Origin: Mucilaginibacter myungsuensis
GTDB taxonomy: Bacteria > Bacteroidota > Bacteroidia > Sphingobacteriales > Sphingobacteriaceae
Length of the DNA stretch: 64,000 nt
Assembly: GCF_015222005.1 (NCBI RefSeq)
Contig: NZ_JADFFL010000003.1
Location: forward strand, 310,001 to 374,000
Reading direction: 5' to 3'
The notes under the pieces were generated by a model that was not told where the DNA came from, ran no database searches, and was given only the letters and a program-made list of their open reading frames with translations. Below, one piece after another: positions 50,333 to 59,646 of this stretch. A program made the translations under genes and the position numbers. Within the stretch, counting starts at the first letter, position 1. The number at the start of each line of letters is the position of its first letter.

Positions 50333-51196
50333 ATGAAGAAATATTTACTTACCGCTTTTATGGCTTTATTATGCTCGGCTGCTGCTTTGGCACAGACCGG
50401 GAAGGTTTTTGACAACCTTTCTGTCGCCAGCAAGATCCTGAAAATGGAACGCAAGTTTGCCGTTTACCTGCCACCCGATTACGAAACATCTACACGCGAT
50501 TACCCTGTGCTATACCTGCTGCACGGATCTGGCGATAACCATACCGGTTGGGTGCAATTTGGCGAGGTGCTTGGCATTGCCGATAAAGCCATTAAAGACG
50601 GAGCAGCTACCCCAATGGTGATCATTATGCCCGATGGCGACACTGGTAGGCGGGGTTACTTTAACGACCCTAAAGGCGACTGGAATTACGAGGACTTCTT
50701 TTTTCAGGAGCTGATGCCTTATGTAGAAAAGAAATACCGCATTAAGTCGCAGAAACGTTTCCGCGCTATCTCGGGCCTGTCCATGGGTGGGGGCGGTACG
50801 CTGATGTATGCCATGCATCATCCTGAGTTGTTCAGTTCGGCTTGCCCGCTAAGTGCTTATGTTGGTCCGCTTAATGTGGAGGAAGCCAAAAAGAACATTC
50901 AACGCGCCTTACCAAATGCTGCCGATTCAGTTGGCGTGAATTATTACAACCAGTTCAGCGCTTTGGGTCTGGTAGCTAAAATGCCGGATAAAGACAAAAA
51001 AGCCGTGCGCTGGTTCCTGGATTGCGGCGACGACGACTTCCTTTACGAAGGCAACGCCCTGCTCCACATCGCTATGACCAAGAAAGCCATCCCCCACGAA
51101 TTTCGTATGCGCGACGGTGGCCATACCTGGACCTATTGGCGAGCATCGCTACCTAAGGTATTGGAGTTTGTGTCGGATGCTTTTCATCAGTATTAA
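50333..51196 (+). CDS. Exported carbohydrate esterase/S-formylglutathione-hydrolase-like enzyme (CE1 type)
   Basis: A 287-residue alpha/beta hydrolase with signal peptide (FMALLCSAAALAQ). Ser150 sits in SGLSMGGGGTLMYA, and YLLHGSGDNHTGW marks the oxyanion strand; the Asp is probably in FLDCGDDDFLYEGN, and His in MRDGGHTWTYW. This is the CE1-like family including feruloyl and acetyl esterases. It may remove acyl groups from plant polysaccharides for the neighbouring GH95 and GH78 enzymes. A 17-bp terminator hairpin follows the stop. Confidence 0.85.
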   Translation: MKKYLLTAFMALLCSAAALAQTGKVFDNLSVASKILKMERKFAVYLPPDYETSTRDYPVLYLLHGSGDNHTGWVQFGEVLGIADKAIKDGAATPMVIIMPDGDTGRRGYFNDPKGDWNYEDFFFQELMPYVEKKYRIKSQKRFRAISGLSMGGGGTLMYAMHHPELFSSACPLSAYVGPLNVEEAKKNIQRALPNAADSVGVNYYNQFSALGLVAKMPDKDKKAVRWFLDCGDDDFLYEGNALLHIAMTKKAIPHEFRMRDGGHTWTYWRASLPKVLEFVSDAFHQY

Positions 51197-51254
51197 TGAG
51201 GAATTCGAAAGGCGAAAATGCCATCCCGATAGATATCGGGAACAAAATGATAAT

Positions 51255-51294
51255 AAAGCAAAGCGTCCGGCCAATAGCCGGACGCTTTGCTTTT
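51255..51294. terminator. Strong hairpin terminator between convergent genes
   Basis: AAAGCAAAGCGTCCGGC (51,255-51,271) pairs perfectly over 17 bp with GCCGGACGCTTTGCTTT (51,277-51,293) around CAATA, with A/T runs on both sides, so it can stop transcription from either direction. Confidence 0.9.
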
Positions 51295-51304
51295 AACCTC
51301 CCCG

Positions 51305-51421
51305 CTGGCTTCAGTTTGTAACTGAAGCTTAACGAATGGGGACAAGTCTGTGACTTGTCGCGGAAGTCACAGGCTTCCGTTTATCTGCAAGGCTTCAGTT
51401 ACAAACTGGAGCCAGCGTAAG
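51305..51421. repeat. Inverted pair of GAAGTCACAGACTT/GGCTTCAGTT repeats
   Basis: CTGGCTTCAGTTTGTAACTG and TAACTGAAGC at 51,305 on, followed by ACAAGTCTGTGACTTGT, are inverted relative to GGAAGTCACAGGCTTCCGTT and GGCTTCAGTTACAAACTGGA at 51,362-51,421. The second half is a close copy of the repeat at 46,128-46,185. Confidence 0.85.
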
Positions 51422-51435
51422 GAGTAGAGAATCCC

Positions 51436-53706
51436 TTACTCCCCCACAAACGTATAAACCTTCCCAACCTGCGTTTTAAAGCTATACTTAAACCCATTGC
51501 CATCTTTAGCAATAACAGCCTTAACACTGCTTGATCGTAACGCATTCTTACTCCGCAGAGCAACATCTCCGCCGGATAATGATCTGATACTTACGCTGGC
51601 GACCTTACCGTCTTTCCAGGCCAGGTTGGTGATCTCGAAATTACCACGGGCTTTCAGACCGGTCACTTTGCCTTCGGGCCAGGCTGATGGCAGGGCGGGT
51701 AACAGAACGATATCATCGTTCTGACTTTGTACAAGCATTTCGGCAACGCCGGCGGTGTAGCCGAAATTGCCATCTATCTGGAACGGCGGGTGCGCGCAGA
51801 ACAGGTTGGCGTAAATACCGCCACCATTATTATAGTCCGTGCCGGTGCCACCTACCAGGGTGATGAAATTATTCAGGATCTTATAAGCATGGTTGCCATC
51901 CAGCAGTCGCGCCCAAAAGTTCATCTTCCACGCCATCGACCAGCCTGTGGATGCATCGCCACGGGCCAGCAGACTGGTCTTGGCAGCAGCGGCCAGATCC
52001 GGCGTAGTGATCGGCGATATCTGCCTGCCCGGGTGCAGGGCGAACAGGTGCGACACGTGGCGGTGCGTATCCTTCGGGTCGTCGCGGTCGGTCTCCCACT
52101 CCTGCAGTTGGCCCCATTTACCGATCTTTGGTTTTAGTAAGTGCTCGCGCATATCGGCCACGTGTTTTTTGTAGTCCGGGTCGATGTTCAGCAAGCCTGC
52201 CGCTTCGGTATAGTTGGTGAACAGATCGTAAATGATCTGCTGATCGTGCGATACACCGTCCTCGGTCGGGCCATGCTCGGGCGACCAGCCCAGCGGGGCA
52301 ACCAGCGTACCATCAGGGCGGCGTTTCAGGTGGTCATCCCAAAACTCAACCACCTCTTTCATGATCGGGTAAGCAAAGGTGCGCAAGTAATTCTTATCCT
52401 GTGTAAAAGTGTAGTGGTCCCACAAAGCTTGCGCATACCAGGCGCTGCCGGGGATGTTCCAAAGGTAGCTGTCGCCGCCCATGCTGTTATTTTCGGTGCG
52501 GACGGTCCAGCCGCGCACTTTTCCATATTCTTTTTGGGTATGCAATTTAGCCACCTCGCGGATGCTGTTGATGTAATCCAGATAAGGCCAGGCGCATTCG
52601 GACAGGTTGACCGGCTCGGCCAACCAATAGTTCATTTGGATATTAATGTTAGAGTGGTAGTCGCCGCCCCAGGGTGGGTTGTTGGTATTGTTCCACAGGC
52701 CCTGCAAGTTAGCAGGCAAACCACCTTTACGCGACGAGCTGATCAGCAGATACCTGCCGTATTGGAAAAGCAAGGCTTCCAGATCATGGTCGGGTTTATT
52801 CTTGTAGTTGATAATGCGCTGTTTGGTGGTCAGCATATCGATATTCGGTCTGCCGCCGCCTAAGGTAAGCGAGGTACGGCCCGAAAGCGCGGTAAAATCG
52901 GCCAAGTGATCCTTTAACAAAATGCTGTATGGTTTGCTTGATATCAAAGCCAGTACCTGTTTTATTGGGGCGTCAGGCTCTTCGCCTTTCCAGTTCTGTG
53001 TGCGATCACCGACGAAGTTGGTCGCGCCCGTCAGCAAAATGGTGAAGGCATCTGCTTTATCGATACGGATAGCGGGGGCACCATTCTTATCCGTCGTTGG
53101 GCTCACCGAGCCGCCTTCCACTTTAATTAAAGCGGTGGCCTGGTAGGTCATTCCATTATCCAGCCGGCCTTTAAATTGTATAGTGTTCCCTACCAGTGTC
53201 GGCTTGCCGCCGTGGGCATCGGTCAGGCTGATCAGGCCCGAGTATGCGCCATCTTTATTGGCGATGAAACGCAGGCCCATCACCTTATCGGGGAAACTGC
53301 AAAAATACTGTCGGTTAAATATTGTACCGCTCTGGGTATAGGCTATAGTATGGATAGCCTTATCGATATTGAGTTCGCGGCGGTAGTTGGTGAACGCATC
53401 CTTATTGTCAAAGTCGATGAACAGATCGCCGAAAGCCTGGTAAGCGCCGCGGTTATTCTCGTCGCCGGTCCACAGGCTAATGTCGTTAAACTGGATATGC
53501 TCCTGCTGTACGCCGCCAAATATCATCCCGCCAATGCGTCCGTTACCAATAGGGTAAGCGTTCTCCATCCAGGTGGGCGCAGGGGTATTATCCCAAAGAA
53601 CATTTGCCGGGGCGGTAATTTTAGGCTGAGCGATCAGGTTAGCGCCGGTCATTAAAACAAGGGCGATAAATGACAATGCGGTTCTGTATAGCCGGGGAAT
53701 TTTCAT
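51436..53706 (-). CDS. Alpha-L-fucosidase-like glycoside hydrolase, GH95 family
   Basis: A 756-residue enzyme with signal peptide ([18 protein letters not shown]). The N-terminal domain has the GH95 signature ([20 protein letters not shown], then [13 protein letters not shown]), a linker with [20 protein letters not shown], and the (alpha/alpha)6 catalytic domain with [20 protein letters not shown] and GHAR-like [23 protein letters not shown] and [18 protein letters not shown]95 removes alpha-1,2-fucose or, in some members, alpha-1,2-galactose. It is on the minus strand near GH78 and the esterase, consistent with breakdown of branched plant or exopolysaccharides. Confidence 0.95.
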   Translation of the reverse strand: MKIPRLYRTALSFIALVLMTGANLIAQPKITAPANVLWDNTPAPTWMENAYPIGNGRIGGMIFGGVQQEHIQFNDISLWTGDENNRGAYQAFGDLFIDFDNKDAFTNYRRELNIDKAIHTIAYTQSGTIFNRQYFCSFPDKVMGLRFIANKDGAYSGLISLTDAHGGKPTLVGNTIQFKGRLDNGMTYQATALIKVEGGSVSPTTDKNGAPAIRIDKADAFTILLTGATNFVGDRTQNWKGEEPDAPIKQVLALISSKPYSILLKDHLADFTALSGRTSLTLGGGRPNIDMLTTKQRIINYKNKPDHDLEALLFQYGRYLLISSSRKGGLPANLQGLWNNTNNPPWGGDYHSNINIQMNYWLAEPVNLSECAWPYLDYINSIREVAKLHTQKEYGKVRGWTVRTENNSMGGDSYLWNIPGSAWYAQALWDHYTFTQDKNYLRTFAYPIMKEVVEFWDDHLKRRPDGTLVAPLGWSPEHGPTEDGVSHDQQIIYDLFTNYTEAAGLLNIDPDYKKHVADMREHLLKPKIGKWGQLQEWETDRDDPKDTHRHVSHLFALHPGRQISPITTPDLAAAAKTSLLARGDASTGWSMAWKMNFWARLLDGNHAYKILNNFITLVGGTGTDYNNGGGIYANLFCAHPPFQIDGNFGYTAGVAEMLVQSQNDDIVLLPALPSAWPEGKVTGLKARGNFEITNLAWKDGKVASVSIRSLSGGDVALRSKNALRSSSVKAVIAKDGNGFKYSFKTQVGKVYTFVGE

Positions 53707-53864
53707 CGATGGTATTTTTGGTTTTTAAGCGTCCGGTAAATTTAGGCTGATCGGTATTTGCAGCAATATGCTATTTTGGCCTGTGAATATCCAATTTAAA
53801 CATAGCGGCATGTCAAAATAATTTATTGGCGATGCCGGCGTTTAAAAGGTTTTAGATCCCATCA

Positions 53865-55028
53865 ATGAAGAAACTGCTTTTAGCGCTTATCACCTTAACG
53901 CCTTTCATCGGCGCAGCACAAGACACATTTACTATATACGGACAGGTTGGCAAGACCGACCTCGCGGCCAAAGTTTATTTGGCTTACCGATCTGCCGCAG
54001 GGCAAATGCTCGATTCGGCAAACATCACCGGCGGTCTGTTCACTTTTAAAGGACCTTTCACCGTACCTGTTAACGCCAAACTGATATTAGATCATACGGG
54101 CAACACCTTTAACCACGCCAGGGCTTCCGCCGAAAAAACGGGGATGGAGAAAAAGCTGGACGTGCTGAACCTGTACCTTGATGACGCGATCATAACCGTT
54201 ACCGGGACCGACTCTATAGCGAAAGCTAAAATAACAGGCTCTCCTGTAAACGATGATAATCAACGCCTGAATACCCTGCTTACCGTAGTGAACACCCGGG
54301 CTAAACGACTTGCTGATGACGGCGCGACCTTTACCGCCGAGCAGCAACGATCCGCCGAGTTTGCCGCCGTAATGCAGACCCGCTTAAAACCCATACAAAC
54401 CGACCGCGAACGTATTATGCAGGGTTTTATTAAAAGTAACCCCAAAAGTTATATCAGTCTGATCAGCCTTAACTCACTGACCGGGCTGGCGCTGGATCCT
54501 GCTGTTTTAGCGCCACTATATGCGGGCCTATCCACCGATCTGAAGCAGACCGACCTTGGCAAAACGGTGGCCGAATCTATCGAGCGATCAAAGACCACCG
54601 TTGTTGGATCTGCAGCTCCCGACTTTAGCCTGAACGATGGAGCAGGTAAACCCATGGCCTTGTCATCCTTCCGCGGGCGGTATGTGCTGGTTGATCTTTG
54701 GGCATCCTGGTGCGAACCTTGTCGCGCTCAAAACCCGCATCTGATAAGCATCTACAACAAATACCGCACTAAAAAATTCGCTATCCTGGGCGTATCCTTG
54801 GATAGCGTTGGGCAAAAAGGTGCCTGGAAATTAGCAATAGAGAACGACGGACTGCGCTGGCCCCAGGTGACCGACCTGAAAGGCTGGCGGAGCGAAGCCG
54901 CCGTACTCTATAATGTGCAAACCCTACCCCAAAATGTACTGATAGACCCCAACGGCAAGATCATAGCCCGCAACATCAGAGGGAAAGATCTGGAGGATAA
55001 ACTGGCCGAGATATTTGGGAAGATATAA
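53865..55028 (+). CDS. DUF4369-thioredoxin-fold (TlpA/ResA-like) exported protein
   Basis: A 387-residue protein with signal peptide (LLALITLTPFIGAAQ). Residues ~22-120 match the DUF4369 beta-sandwich found in Bacteroidota redox proteins; ~249-387 are the thioredoxin fold with WASWCEPCRAQ (Cys283 and Cys286) and the cis-Pro355 in TLPQN. It would reduce or exchange disulfides in the periplasm, for example during cytochrome maturation or peroxide defence. A terminator follows. No partner gene lies next to it. Confidence 0.9.
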   Translation: MKKLLLALITLTPFIGAAQDTFTIYGQVGKTDLAAKVYLAYRSAAGQMLDSANITGGLFTFKGPFTVPVNAKLILDHTGNTFNHARASAEKTGMEKKLDVLNLYLDDAIITVTGTDSIAKAKITGSPVNDDNQRLNTLLTVVNTRAKRLADDGATFTAEQQRSAEFAAVMQTRLKPIQTDRERIMQGFIKSNPKSYISLISLNSLTGLALDPAVLAPLYAGLSTDLKQTDLGKTVAESIERSKTTVVGSAAPDFSLNDGAGKPMALSSFRGRYVLVDLWASWCEPCRAQNPHLISIYNKYRTKKFAILGVSLDSVGQKGAWKLAIENDGLRWPQVTDLKGWRSEAAVLYNVQTLPQNVLIDPNGKIIARNIRGKDLEDKLAEIFGKI

Positions 55029-55048
55029 TTGCTTAGATAACTATTTTC

Positions 55049-55081
55049 AGCCCGGCGCAGTGATGTGGTCGGGCTTTTTTG
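55049..55081 (+). terminator. Terminator of the TlpA-like gene
   Basis: AGCCCG (55,049-55,054) pairs with CGGGCT (55,070-55,075), followed by six or more T. Confidence 0.75.
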
Positions 55082-55590
55082 TGATATGATGTCAAAGAAC
55101 TTGAGGTGGACGGGGGATATCCGCGTCCGGGTCGATCCCGAAGGGGATGACGTGTTAATAGAAAAGTTTCATTGCAATAGCAGGCTACAGCGCAGCCCCG
55201 TGTTGCTGCCGATCAATAAAAGTCGTTGTAGAGATAGGCGACTCCTACGGAGTCTTTCCCTTTGATATATTTCAAGCTATTACACGTGATCCTTACAGGA
55301 TCGGGGAATCATAAATTGCTCTACCGTCGCAGGTTTAGCAAATAATTTTCAAGATCAAAATTTGAGAGTTATCGACCGGAAAGAACCATCCGGTATTGCG
55401 CCGATGACGGCATCATCGAGCACAAACAAATATACTAAAATAATTGGCAATATCAAAGCCTTTTTGCAAATTGTCGCAAAGTGACGCTTGCGGGTGCTGA
55501 TCGTCACGGTATGCCGAATTCACCACTATCCGCGGGGGATTTCGCTCTTACTTGCAGATCACTTATATTTAGAGCATCATTATTTAAACT
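55082..55590. repeat. Gene-free 509 bp with degenerate palindromic repeats
   Basis: No convincing gene is present. GACTCCTACGGAGTC (55,240-55,254) and GATCCTTACAGGATC (55,288-55,302) are perfect 15-base palindromes separated by TTTCCCTTTGATATATTTCA, and further folding units occur at 55,135-55,160 (CGATCCCGAAGGGGATGACG). The arrangement looks like a decayed intergenic repeat. Nearer the peptidase gene, ACTTATATTTA at 55,560-55,570 is a weak -7-like box. Confidence 0.6.
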
Positions 55591-57261
55591 ATGAAACTAA
55601 GATCGGCCCTTGGCCTGTTGATGCTGCTGATCGGCATCGCTCCTCTATCGTCGCAAGCACAGCTGCTTACCGCGCGTCAGAATTTCACCCGAAAGGATTC
55701 GTTACAGGGCAACCAGAACGCGCCTTTGCGTACATGTTACGATATCAACTACTATCATCTTGATGTTAAGTTCGATATCGTCAACAAATTCATCAGCGGC
55801 AGCAACCTGTTCAGGTTCACGGCCACGCGGGATATGGATAAGTTGCAGTTCGACCTGTTCGATAACCTCAAAATAGAAAAGGTACTTTATAAAGGTAAGG
55901 AGCTGACATTCAAGCGTGAGTTCAATGCCGTGTTCCTTGACTTCCCGGGCACGATCAAGGCCGGCGCTAAGGATGAGTTCACCGTGTTCTACTCAGGTAA
56001 CCCCACCATCGCTAAAAATCCACCCTGGGATGGCGGTGTAGCTTTCAAGACCGACTCGTTAGGTAAACCGTGGATATCGACCGCCTGCGAGGGCATCGGC
56101 GCATCTATCTGGTGGCCGAATAAAGACCAAATGACCGACGAGGCCGACAGTATCCTGATCAGCATCAGCGTACCTAAGGGGTTGAAAGATGTATCTAACG
56201 GTCGCCTGCGCAAGGTGACCGAGTTGAAGGACGGCTATACCAGGTTCGACTGGTTCGTCGGCAACAAGATCAACAATTACAACGTAGAGGCCAACATCGG
56301 CGACTACGTACATTTCAGCGATAGCTACATGGGTGAAAAAGGTAAGCTGACCCTGGATTACTGGGTGCTGCCTTATAACCTGGAGCGGGCTAAAAAGCAA
56401 TTTGCCGCCAATGTTAAGCCAATGCTGAAAGCTTTTGAATACTGGTTCGGTCCGTATCCGTTTTACGAGGACGGCTACAAGCTGATCGAGACCTCGCACC
56501 TGGGTATGGAGCACCAAAGCGGCGTGGCCTATGGCAATAAATACCGCAACGGTTATTTAGGCAGGGATCTATCCGGAACAGGTCATGGCCTTAACTGGGA
56601 CTTTATTGTGGTGCACGAGAGCGGCCACGAGTGGTTCGGTAACAACATCACCAATAAGGATGTGGCCGATATGTGGATCCACGAGGGCTTTACTAATTAC
56701 TCGGAGTCGCTGTTCATTGAGCATTTTATGAACAGTAAAGAGAAAGGCATTGAGTACGTGCACGGTACCCGCCGCGCGATACAGAACGACCAGCCGATCA
56801 TTGGCACTTATGGTGTTAACAAAGAGGGCAGCGGCGATATGTACTACAAAGGCGGCAACCTGCTGAACATGGTGCGCACCATCATAAACGACGACGAGAA
56901 ATGGCGGGCCATTCTGCGTGGCTTGAACAAGACCTTTTATCACCAGACCACCACTACCGAAGCCGTTGTTAAATACATTAACGACCAGGCAAGTATGAAC
57001 CTGACACCGATATTTGACCAATACCTGCGCTACAAGCACATCCCGACCTTGGAGTTCCGTTTTGAGAACGGCACGGCTACGGCCCGCTGGATATCTGAAG
57101 TGCGTGGCTTTAACATGCCGGTACGCGTGCGCACCAAAGGCGGCAAGTGGAAATTCATTACCCCAACAACCCGCGTTACCCCTATCAACGTTCAAGGCTT
57201 GACCAAGGAGAACCTGGAGGTGGATACGCTGAATTATTATATCGGGGTGTTGGTGGAGTAG
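55591..57261 (+). CDS. Exported M1-family aminopeptidase
   Basis: A 556-residue enzyme with signal peptide (LMLLIGIAPLSSQAQ). The M1 zinc site is HESGH (His342, Glu343, His346) followed after 18 residues by Glu365 in WIHEGFTNY; the substrate-binding GMEHQ (305-309, equivalent of GAMEN) precedes it. The N-terminal domain is the saddle-like M1 beta-domain. It lacks the usual C-terminal helical domain, so it is a short M1 form common in Bacteroidota. It probably cleaves N-terminal residues from peptides in the periplasm. A large inverted repeat lies after the stop. Confidence 0.93.
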   Translation: MKLRSALGLLMLLIGIAPLSSQAQLLTARQNFTRKDSLQGNQNAPLRTCYDINYYHLDVKFDIVNKFISGSNLFRFTATRDMDKLQFDLFDNLKIEKVLYKGKELTFKREFNAVFLDFPGTIKAGAKDEFTVFYSGNPTIAKNPPWDGGVAFKTDSLGKPWISTACEGIGASIWWPNKDQMTDEADSILISISVPKGLKDVSNGRLRKVTELKDGYTRFDWFVGNKINNYNVEANIGDYVHFSDSYMGEKGKLTLDYWVLPYNLERAKKQFAANVKPMLKAFEYWFGPYPFYEDGYKLIETSHLGMEHQSGVAYGNKYRNGYLGRDLSGTGHGLNWDFIVVHESGHEWFGNNITNKDVADMWIHEGFTNYSESLFIEHFMNSKEKGIEYVHGTRRAIQNDQPIIGTYGVNKEGSGDMYYKGGNLLNMVRTIINDDEKWRAILRGLNKTFYHQTTTTEAVVKYINDQASMNLTPIFDQYLRYKHIPTLEFRFENGTATARWISEVRGFNMPVRVRTKGGKWKFITPTTRVTPINVQGLTKENLEVDTLNYYIGVLVE

Positions 57262-57277
57262 TTGAACAAGGTGACAT

Positions 57278-57405
57278 AAGAGGGTGTCACCCTGAGCCTG
57301 TCAAAGGGCAACGTGCGCAGGGCATGGCTGATGTGCATGGTCACCATTTGCATAGTGTCAAGCCCACCGCACCATGGTTCGACAAGCTCACCATGACACC
57401 CTCTT
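57278..57405. repeat. Long inverted repeat with GGGTGTCACCCTGAGCCTGTC arm
   Basis: AAGAGGGTGTCACCCTGAGC at 57,278 on (to 57,302) is about 84% identical to the reverse complement of 57,381-57,405 (GACAAGCTCACCATGACACC). The type is a widespread bacterial intergenic palindrome; here it follows the peptidase stop and may fold as a terminator-like stem. Confidence 0.8.
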
Positions 57406-57490
57406 TATACGTAAGATCTTACAAAACCCATTGTGAGGATGACAAATTATTCTCCTTGCGACTTGCGCTACGTCGTTAATCTGGTCGTCA

Positions 57491-57510
57491 TTTTTAACTT
57501 AAGTTAAAAA
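57491..57510. promoter_or_regulatory. Perfect 20-bp operator-like palindrome
   Basis: TTTTTAACTTAAGTTAAAAA is its own reverse complement. It lies 34 bp before the Crp/Fnr gene start and shares TTTTAACTTAAGT with the site at 58,691-58,708 before the DUF308 gene. It is a probable binding site for that regulator. Confidence 0.7.
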
Positions 57511-57543
57511 CACATCTAACAAAAATGTTTTACTTGGCGGCCC

Positions 57544-58155
57544 ATGATAGTAAGCAACGATAAGGTGACCCGGCATTTGCAAAACTTTGCCGGGCTGACG
57601 GATAAAGATATAGCCGAAGCGCAACCCTACTGGCGTAGTCGCAAGATCAGCAAGGGCGACTTTTTTAACATGCAAAGCATGGTCTGTAACGACCTTGGTC
57701 TGGTAGTGAAGGGGATCTTCCGCATCTACTACCGTGATCCTGCTACCGAGACGGATAAAAACCTGTTCTTCTTTTCGGAGGATCAATTTGTGGTATCGTT
57801 CCGCAGTTTTATTTCCCGCAACCCGTGCTGGTATTTTATAGAGGCCATGGAGGATTCCGAGATCGTGTTCATCTCCTATCAGGACCTGAATAACCTTTAT
57901 GGCACCTCGTCCAACTGGGCCACCTTTGGCCGCTTACTGGCCGAGCAGTTTTTTGCCTATGCACAGACACGCACCGAAGAGCTGATGTTCTTTACGCATG
58001 AGGAGCGTTACCTGCGTTTGTTGAAAGAGCATCCCAATATCGTCGACAGGATACCGGCTTATCACATATCGTCATACCTCGGCATCACCAATCCTTCACT
58101 CAGCCGCATCCGTAAGAGGCTTAGGGCTACGCCCGATCCTGATGCCGGCCAATAA
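57544..58155 (+). CDS. Crp/Fnr-family transcriptional regulator
   Basis: A 203-residue regulator. The N-terminal ~130 residues have the cyclic-nucleotide-binding fold (GDFFNMQSMVCNDLGLVVKG, YYRDPATETDKNLFFFSEDQ, IEAMEDSEIVFISYQDLNNL), but no clear cAMP phosphate-binding Arg-Ala pair, as in many Bacteroidota Crp-like proteins. The C-terminal helix-turn-helix is YLRLLKEHPNIVDRIPAYHI followed by SSYLGITNPSLSRIRKRL. A perfect palindrome lies just upstream and a second copy before the convergent DUF308 gene, so it likely controls itself and that gene. The two genes overlap by 60 bp at their 3' ends. Confidence 0.9.
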   Translation: MIVSNDKVTRHLQNFAGLTDKDIAEAQPYWRSRKISKGDFFNMQSMVCNDLGLVVKGIFRIYYRDPATETDKNLFFFSEDQFVVSFRSFISRNPCWYFIEAMEDSEIVFISYQDLNNLYGTSSNWATFGRLLAEQFFAYAQTRTEELMFFTHEERYLRLLKEHPNIVDRIPAYHISSYLGITNPSLSRIRKRLRATPDPDAGQ

Positions 58156-58647
58156 AAAGTAGAACGCGCCGAAAGCCGCGTAGCCGGCTAAACTGCCTAT
58201 GCCTTTGCTTGGGTCGTGAGCCAGCAGGATGAACGATGTACCGCCAAGCACTGACTGTCCGCCACTGATGATCATGGGCCATTGCCCGTTCAAGGTTTTA
58301 CGGCGGATGATGCTCATCACCAATTGGATAGCGCCTGTAAGTATAGCCCAGGCACCGAATACCATTAAAGCTTCGGGTACACCTGCTTGTAAAGCCAAGC
58401 CTACCGCTACAGTAGTGACCAGGCTGATATCCGCGTTTACATACTGCGGCGTTTTGGATGAGTTAGCTGCATTGATGCGGATATCCCAAATGGTTGCCAG
58501 CAGGTCCCAAAGCGGATAGATGATCAGCAGGACCATTCCCGCCGTGGCCGAACCTTTAACCAATACCGCTACAAGTATTACCCAGCAAACCGAGAATGCC
58601 GCCCGTGTAAAATAAAGCCTGCGCAAGGCCGATGATGAATTTTCCAT
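58096..58647 (-). CDS. DUF308/HdeD-like integral membrane protein
   Basis: About 183 residues from ATG 58,645-58,647; the ATG at 58,686 would overlap the operator region. Six hydrophobic segments are visible (AAFSVCWVILVAVLVKG, TAGMVLLIIYPLWDLLATIW, ISLVTTVAVGLALQAGV, ALMVFGAWAILTGAIQLVMS, MIISGGQSVLGGTSFILLA, GSLAGYAAFGAFYFLLAGIRI), in the arrangement of the HdeD/DUF308 family, which is linked to acid resistance and other stress responses in other bacteria. It is antisense to, and overlaps, the 3' end of the Crp/Fnr gene, and shares its operator type. Confidence 0.85.
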   Translation of the reverse strand: MENSSSALRRLYFTRAAFSVCWVILVAVLVKGSATAGMVLLIIYPLWDLLATIWDIRINAANSSKTPQYVNADISLVTTVAVGLALQAGVPEALMVFGAWAILTGAIQLVMSIIRRKTLNGQWPMIISGGQSVLGGTSFILLAHDPSKGIGSLAGYAAFGAFYFLLAGIRIGRSPKPLTDAAE

Positions 58648-58690
58648 TGTGTTTTGTTTTGGGCAAAGTTGGGCTGATCCCGGCATCCCA

Positions 58691-58708
58691 ATTTTAACTT
58701 AAGTGAAG
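58691..58708. promoter_or_regulatory. Operator-like site ATTTTAACTTAAGTGAAG before DUF308 gene
   Basis: TTTTAACTTAAGT matches the palindrome at 57,491-57,510 except in the last half-site. It lies ~45 bp upstream of the DUF308 ATG on the minus strand. Confidence 0.65.
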
Positions 58709-58753
58709 ACGGGCGTCATGATAGTGTAGATCAGCCACTTATTACTTACCCAA

Positions 58754-58816
58754 TTCCGCATTTCACATTTCGACTTTCGCATTCCTTCTCTTCAAATTTT
58801 GCCTTTCGCATTCCCT
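58754..58816. repeat. GCATTTCACATTTCGACTTTCGCATTCC repeat
   Basis: Repeated units of TTTCGACTTTCGCATTCC and CCTTTCGCATTCC, the same family as at 4817-4935 and 5331-5406. It sits between divergent genes. Confidence 0.6.
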
Positions 58817-58827
58817 AACTATCTTTG
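58798..58827 (+). promoter_or_regulatory. Bacteroidota-type promoter of the PdeM-like gene
   Basis: TTTG (58,798-58,801), an 18-bp spacer, and TATCTTTG (58,820-58,827) form a good consensus promoter 17 bp before the ATG. Confidence 0.65.
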
Positions 58828-58844
58828 TAGCCACAAAACTCAAC

Positions 58845-59513
58845 ATGACGAAGGCCAACGGCGGGATGGAACATATTTTACTGGATCAGCATCTTTTATT
58901 ACTACCACAAAAAGCGATCTACTGGCAGCAGGAACAGGCGCTCATCGTGGCAGACGTTCACTTGGGCAAGGTGGGGCATTTCCGCAAGGCGGGTATTGCC
59001 GTGCCGAGGGATATGGAGCAAGACGACCTCGCATGCCTGTCGGATCTGATCCACGAGCATCGCCCCAGAAAGATTATCTTCCTTGGCGACCTTTTTCATA
59101 GCGATATGAATAACGATTGGGACTGGTTTGCCATGTGGCGGCGCAATTTCCCTAAGCTGCAAATGATCCTGATCAAAGGCAATCACGATATTATTCACGA
59201 CAGGCATTACCTGGAATTGGACGTAGAGCTGCACCAACGCCTGCTTGTCGGCCCGTTCCTGATGCTGCATCATCCACAATCTGATGAGAAACTACTGACC
59301 GTAGAGGGCTATGTATTTTGCGGGCATATCCACCCGGGCGTATTACTATCCGGCAGGGCACGCCAGCGTGTTACCCTGCCATGCTTTGCATTTGGCGACA
59401 GGCAGGTGGTGCTACCATCGTTCGGGAAATTTACGGGCAAGGTTGCCATGCGCCACCAGGAGCAGGATAAGATATTTGGGGTTCTGAAAGATAAGGTGAT
59501 CTGCCTTTCGTAA
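58845..59513 (+). CDS. pdeM: PdeM-like metallophosphoesterase of the ligase-associated DNA repair type
   Basis: A 222-residue cytoplasmic protein. Metallophosphoesterase motifs are VADVHLGK (D-x-H), FLGDLFHSDMN (GD), IKGNHD (GNHD), LMLHHPQ and FCGHIHPGV (GHxH). The sequence LPCFAFGDRQVVLPSFGKFT is characteristic of PdeM, a nuclease associated with LigD/Lhr-type repair systems. In most genomes it is beside a ligase or a DEXH helicase, but here its downstream gene is an RhlE-type RNA helicase and no ligase is present. It probably cleaves damaged DNA ends. Confidence 0.8.
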   Translation: MTKANGGMEHILLDQHLLLLPQKAIYWQQEQALIVADVHLGKVGHFRKAGIAVPRDMEQDDLACLSDLIHEHRPRKIIFLGDLFHSDMNNDWDWFAMWRRNFPKLQMILIKGNHDIIHDRHYLELDVELHQRLLVGPFLMLHHPQSDEKLLTVEGYVFCGHIHPGVLLSGRARQRVTLPCFAFGDRQVVLPSFGKFTGKVAMRHQEQDKIFGVLKDKVICLS

Positions 59514-59533
59514 TAGTTATCAATAATTAACCG

Positions 59534-59541
59534 TATCTTTG
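59534..59541 (+). promoter_or_regulatory. Candidate -7 element of the RNA helicase gene
   Basis: TATCTTTG matches TAnnTTTG. It would give a ~105-nt leader with a short palindrome (CCGTAAGCTTACGG at 59,553-59,566) before TTTTG, perhaps a cold-regulated leader. Confidence 0.5.
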
Positions 59542-59646
59542 CGGCATAATACCCGTAAGCTTACGGTTTTGATCATTTCAAACACCACGACGAACTCTTC
59601 AAGCCCGCTATGCATTCGCGTTAGCAAACAATAGTAAAAACATTAC

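Noticed and set aside
55488-55763. Small + strand ORF before and across the M1 peptidase start
   Set aside because: It overlaps the real signal peptide in another frame and has no domain or promoter.
58799-59101. Overlapping + strand ORF at the PdeM-like start
   Set aside because: It is an alternate frame of the pdeM gene; the other frame has all metallophosphoesterase motifs.
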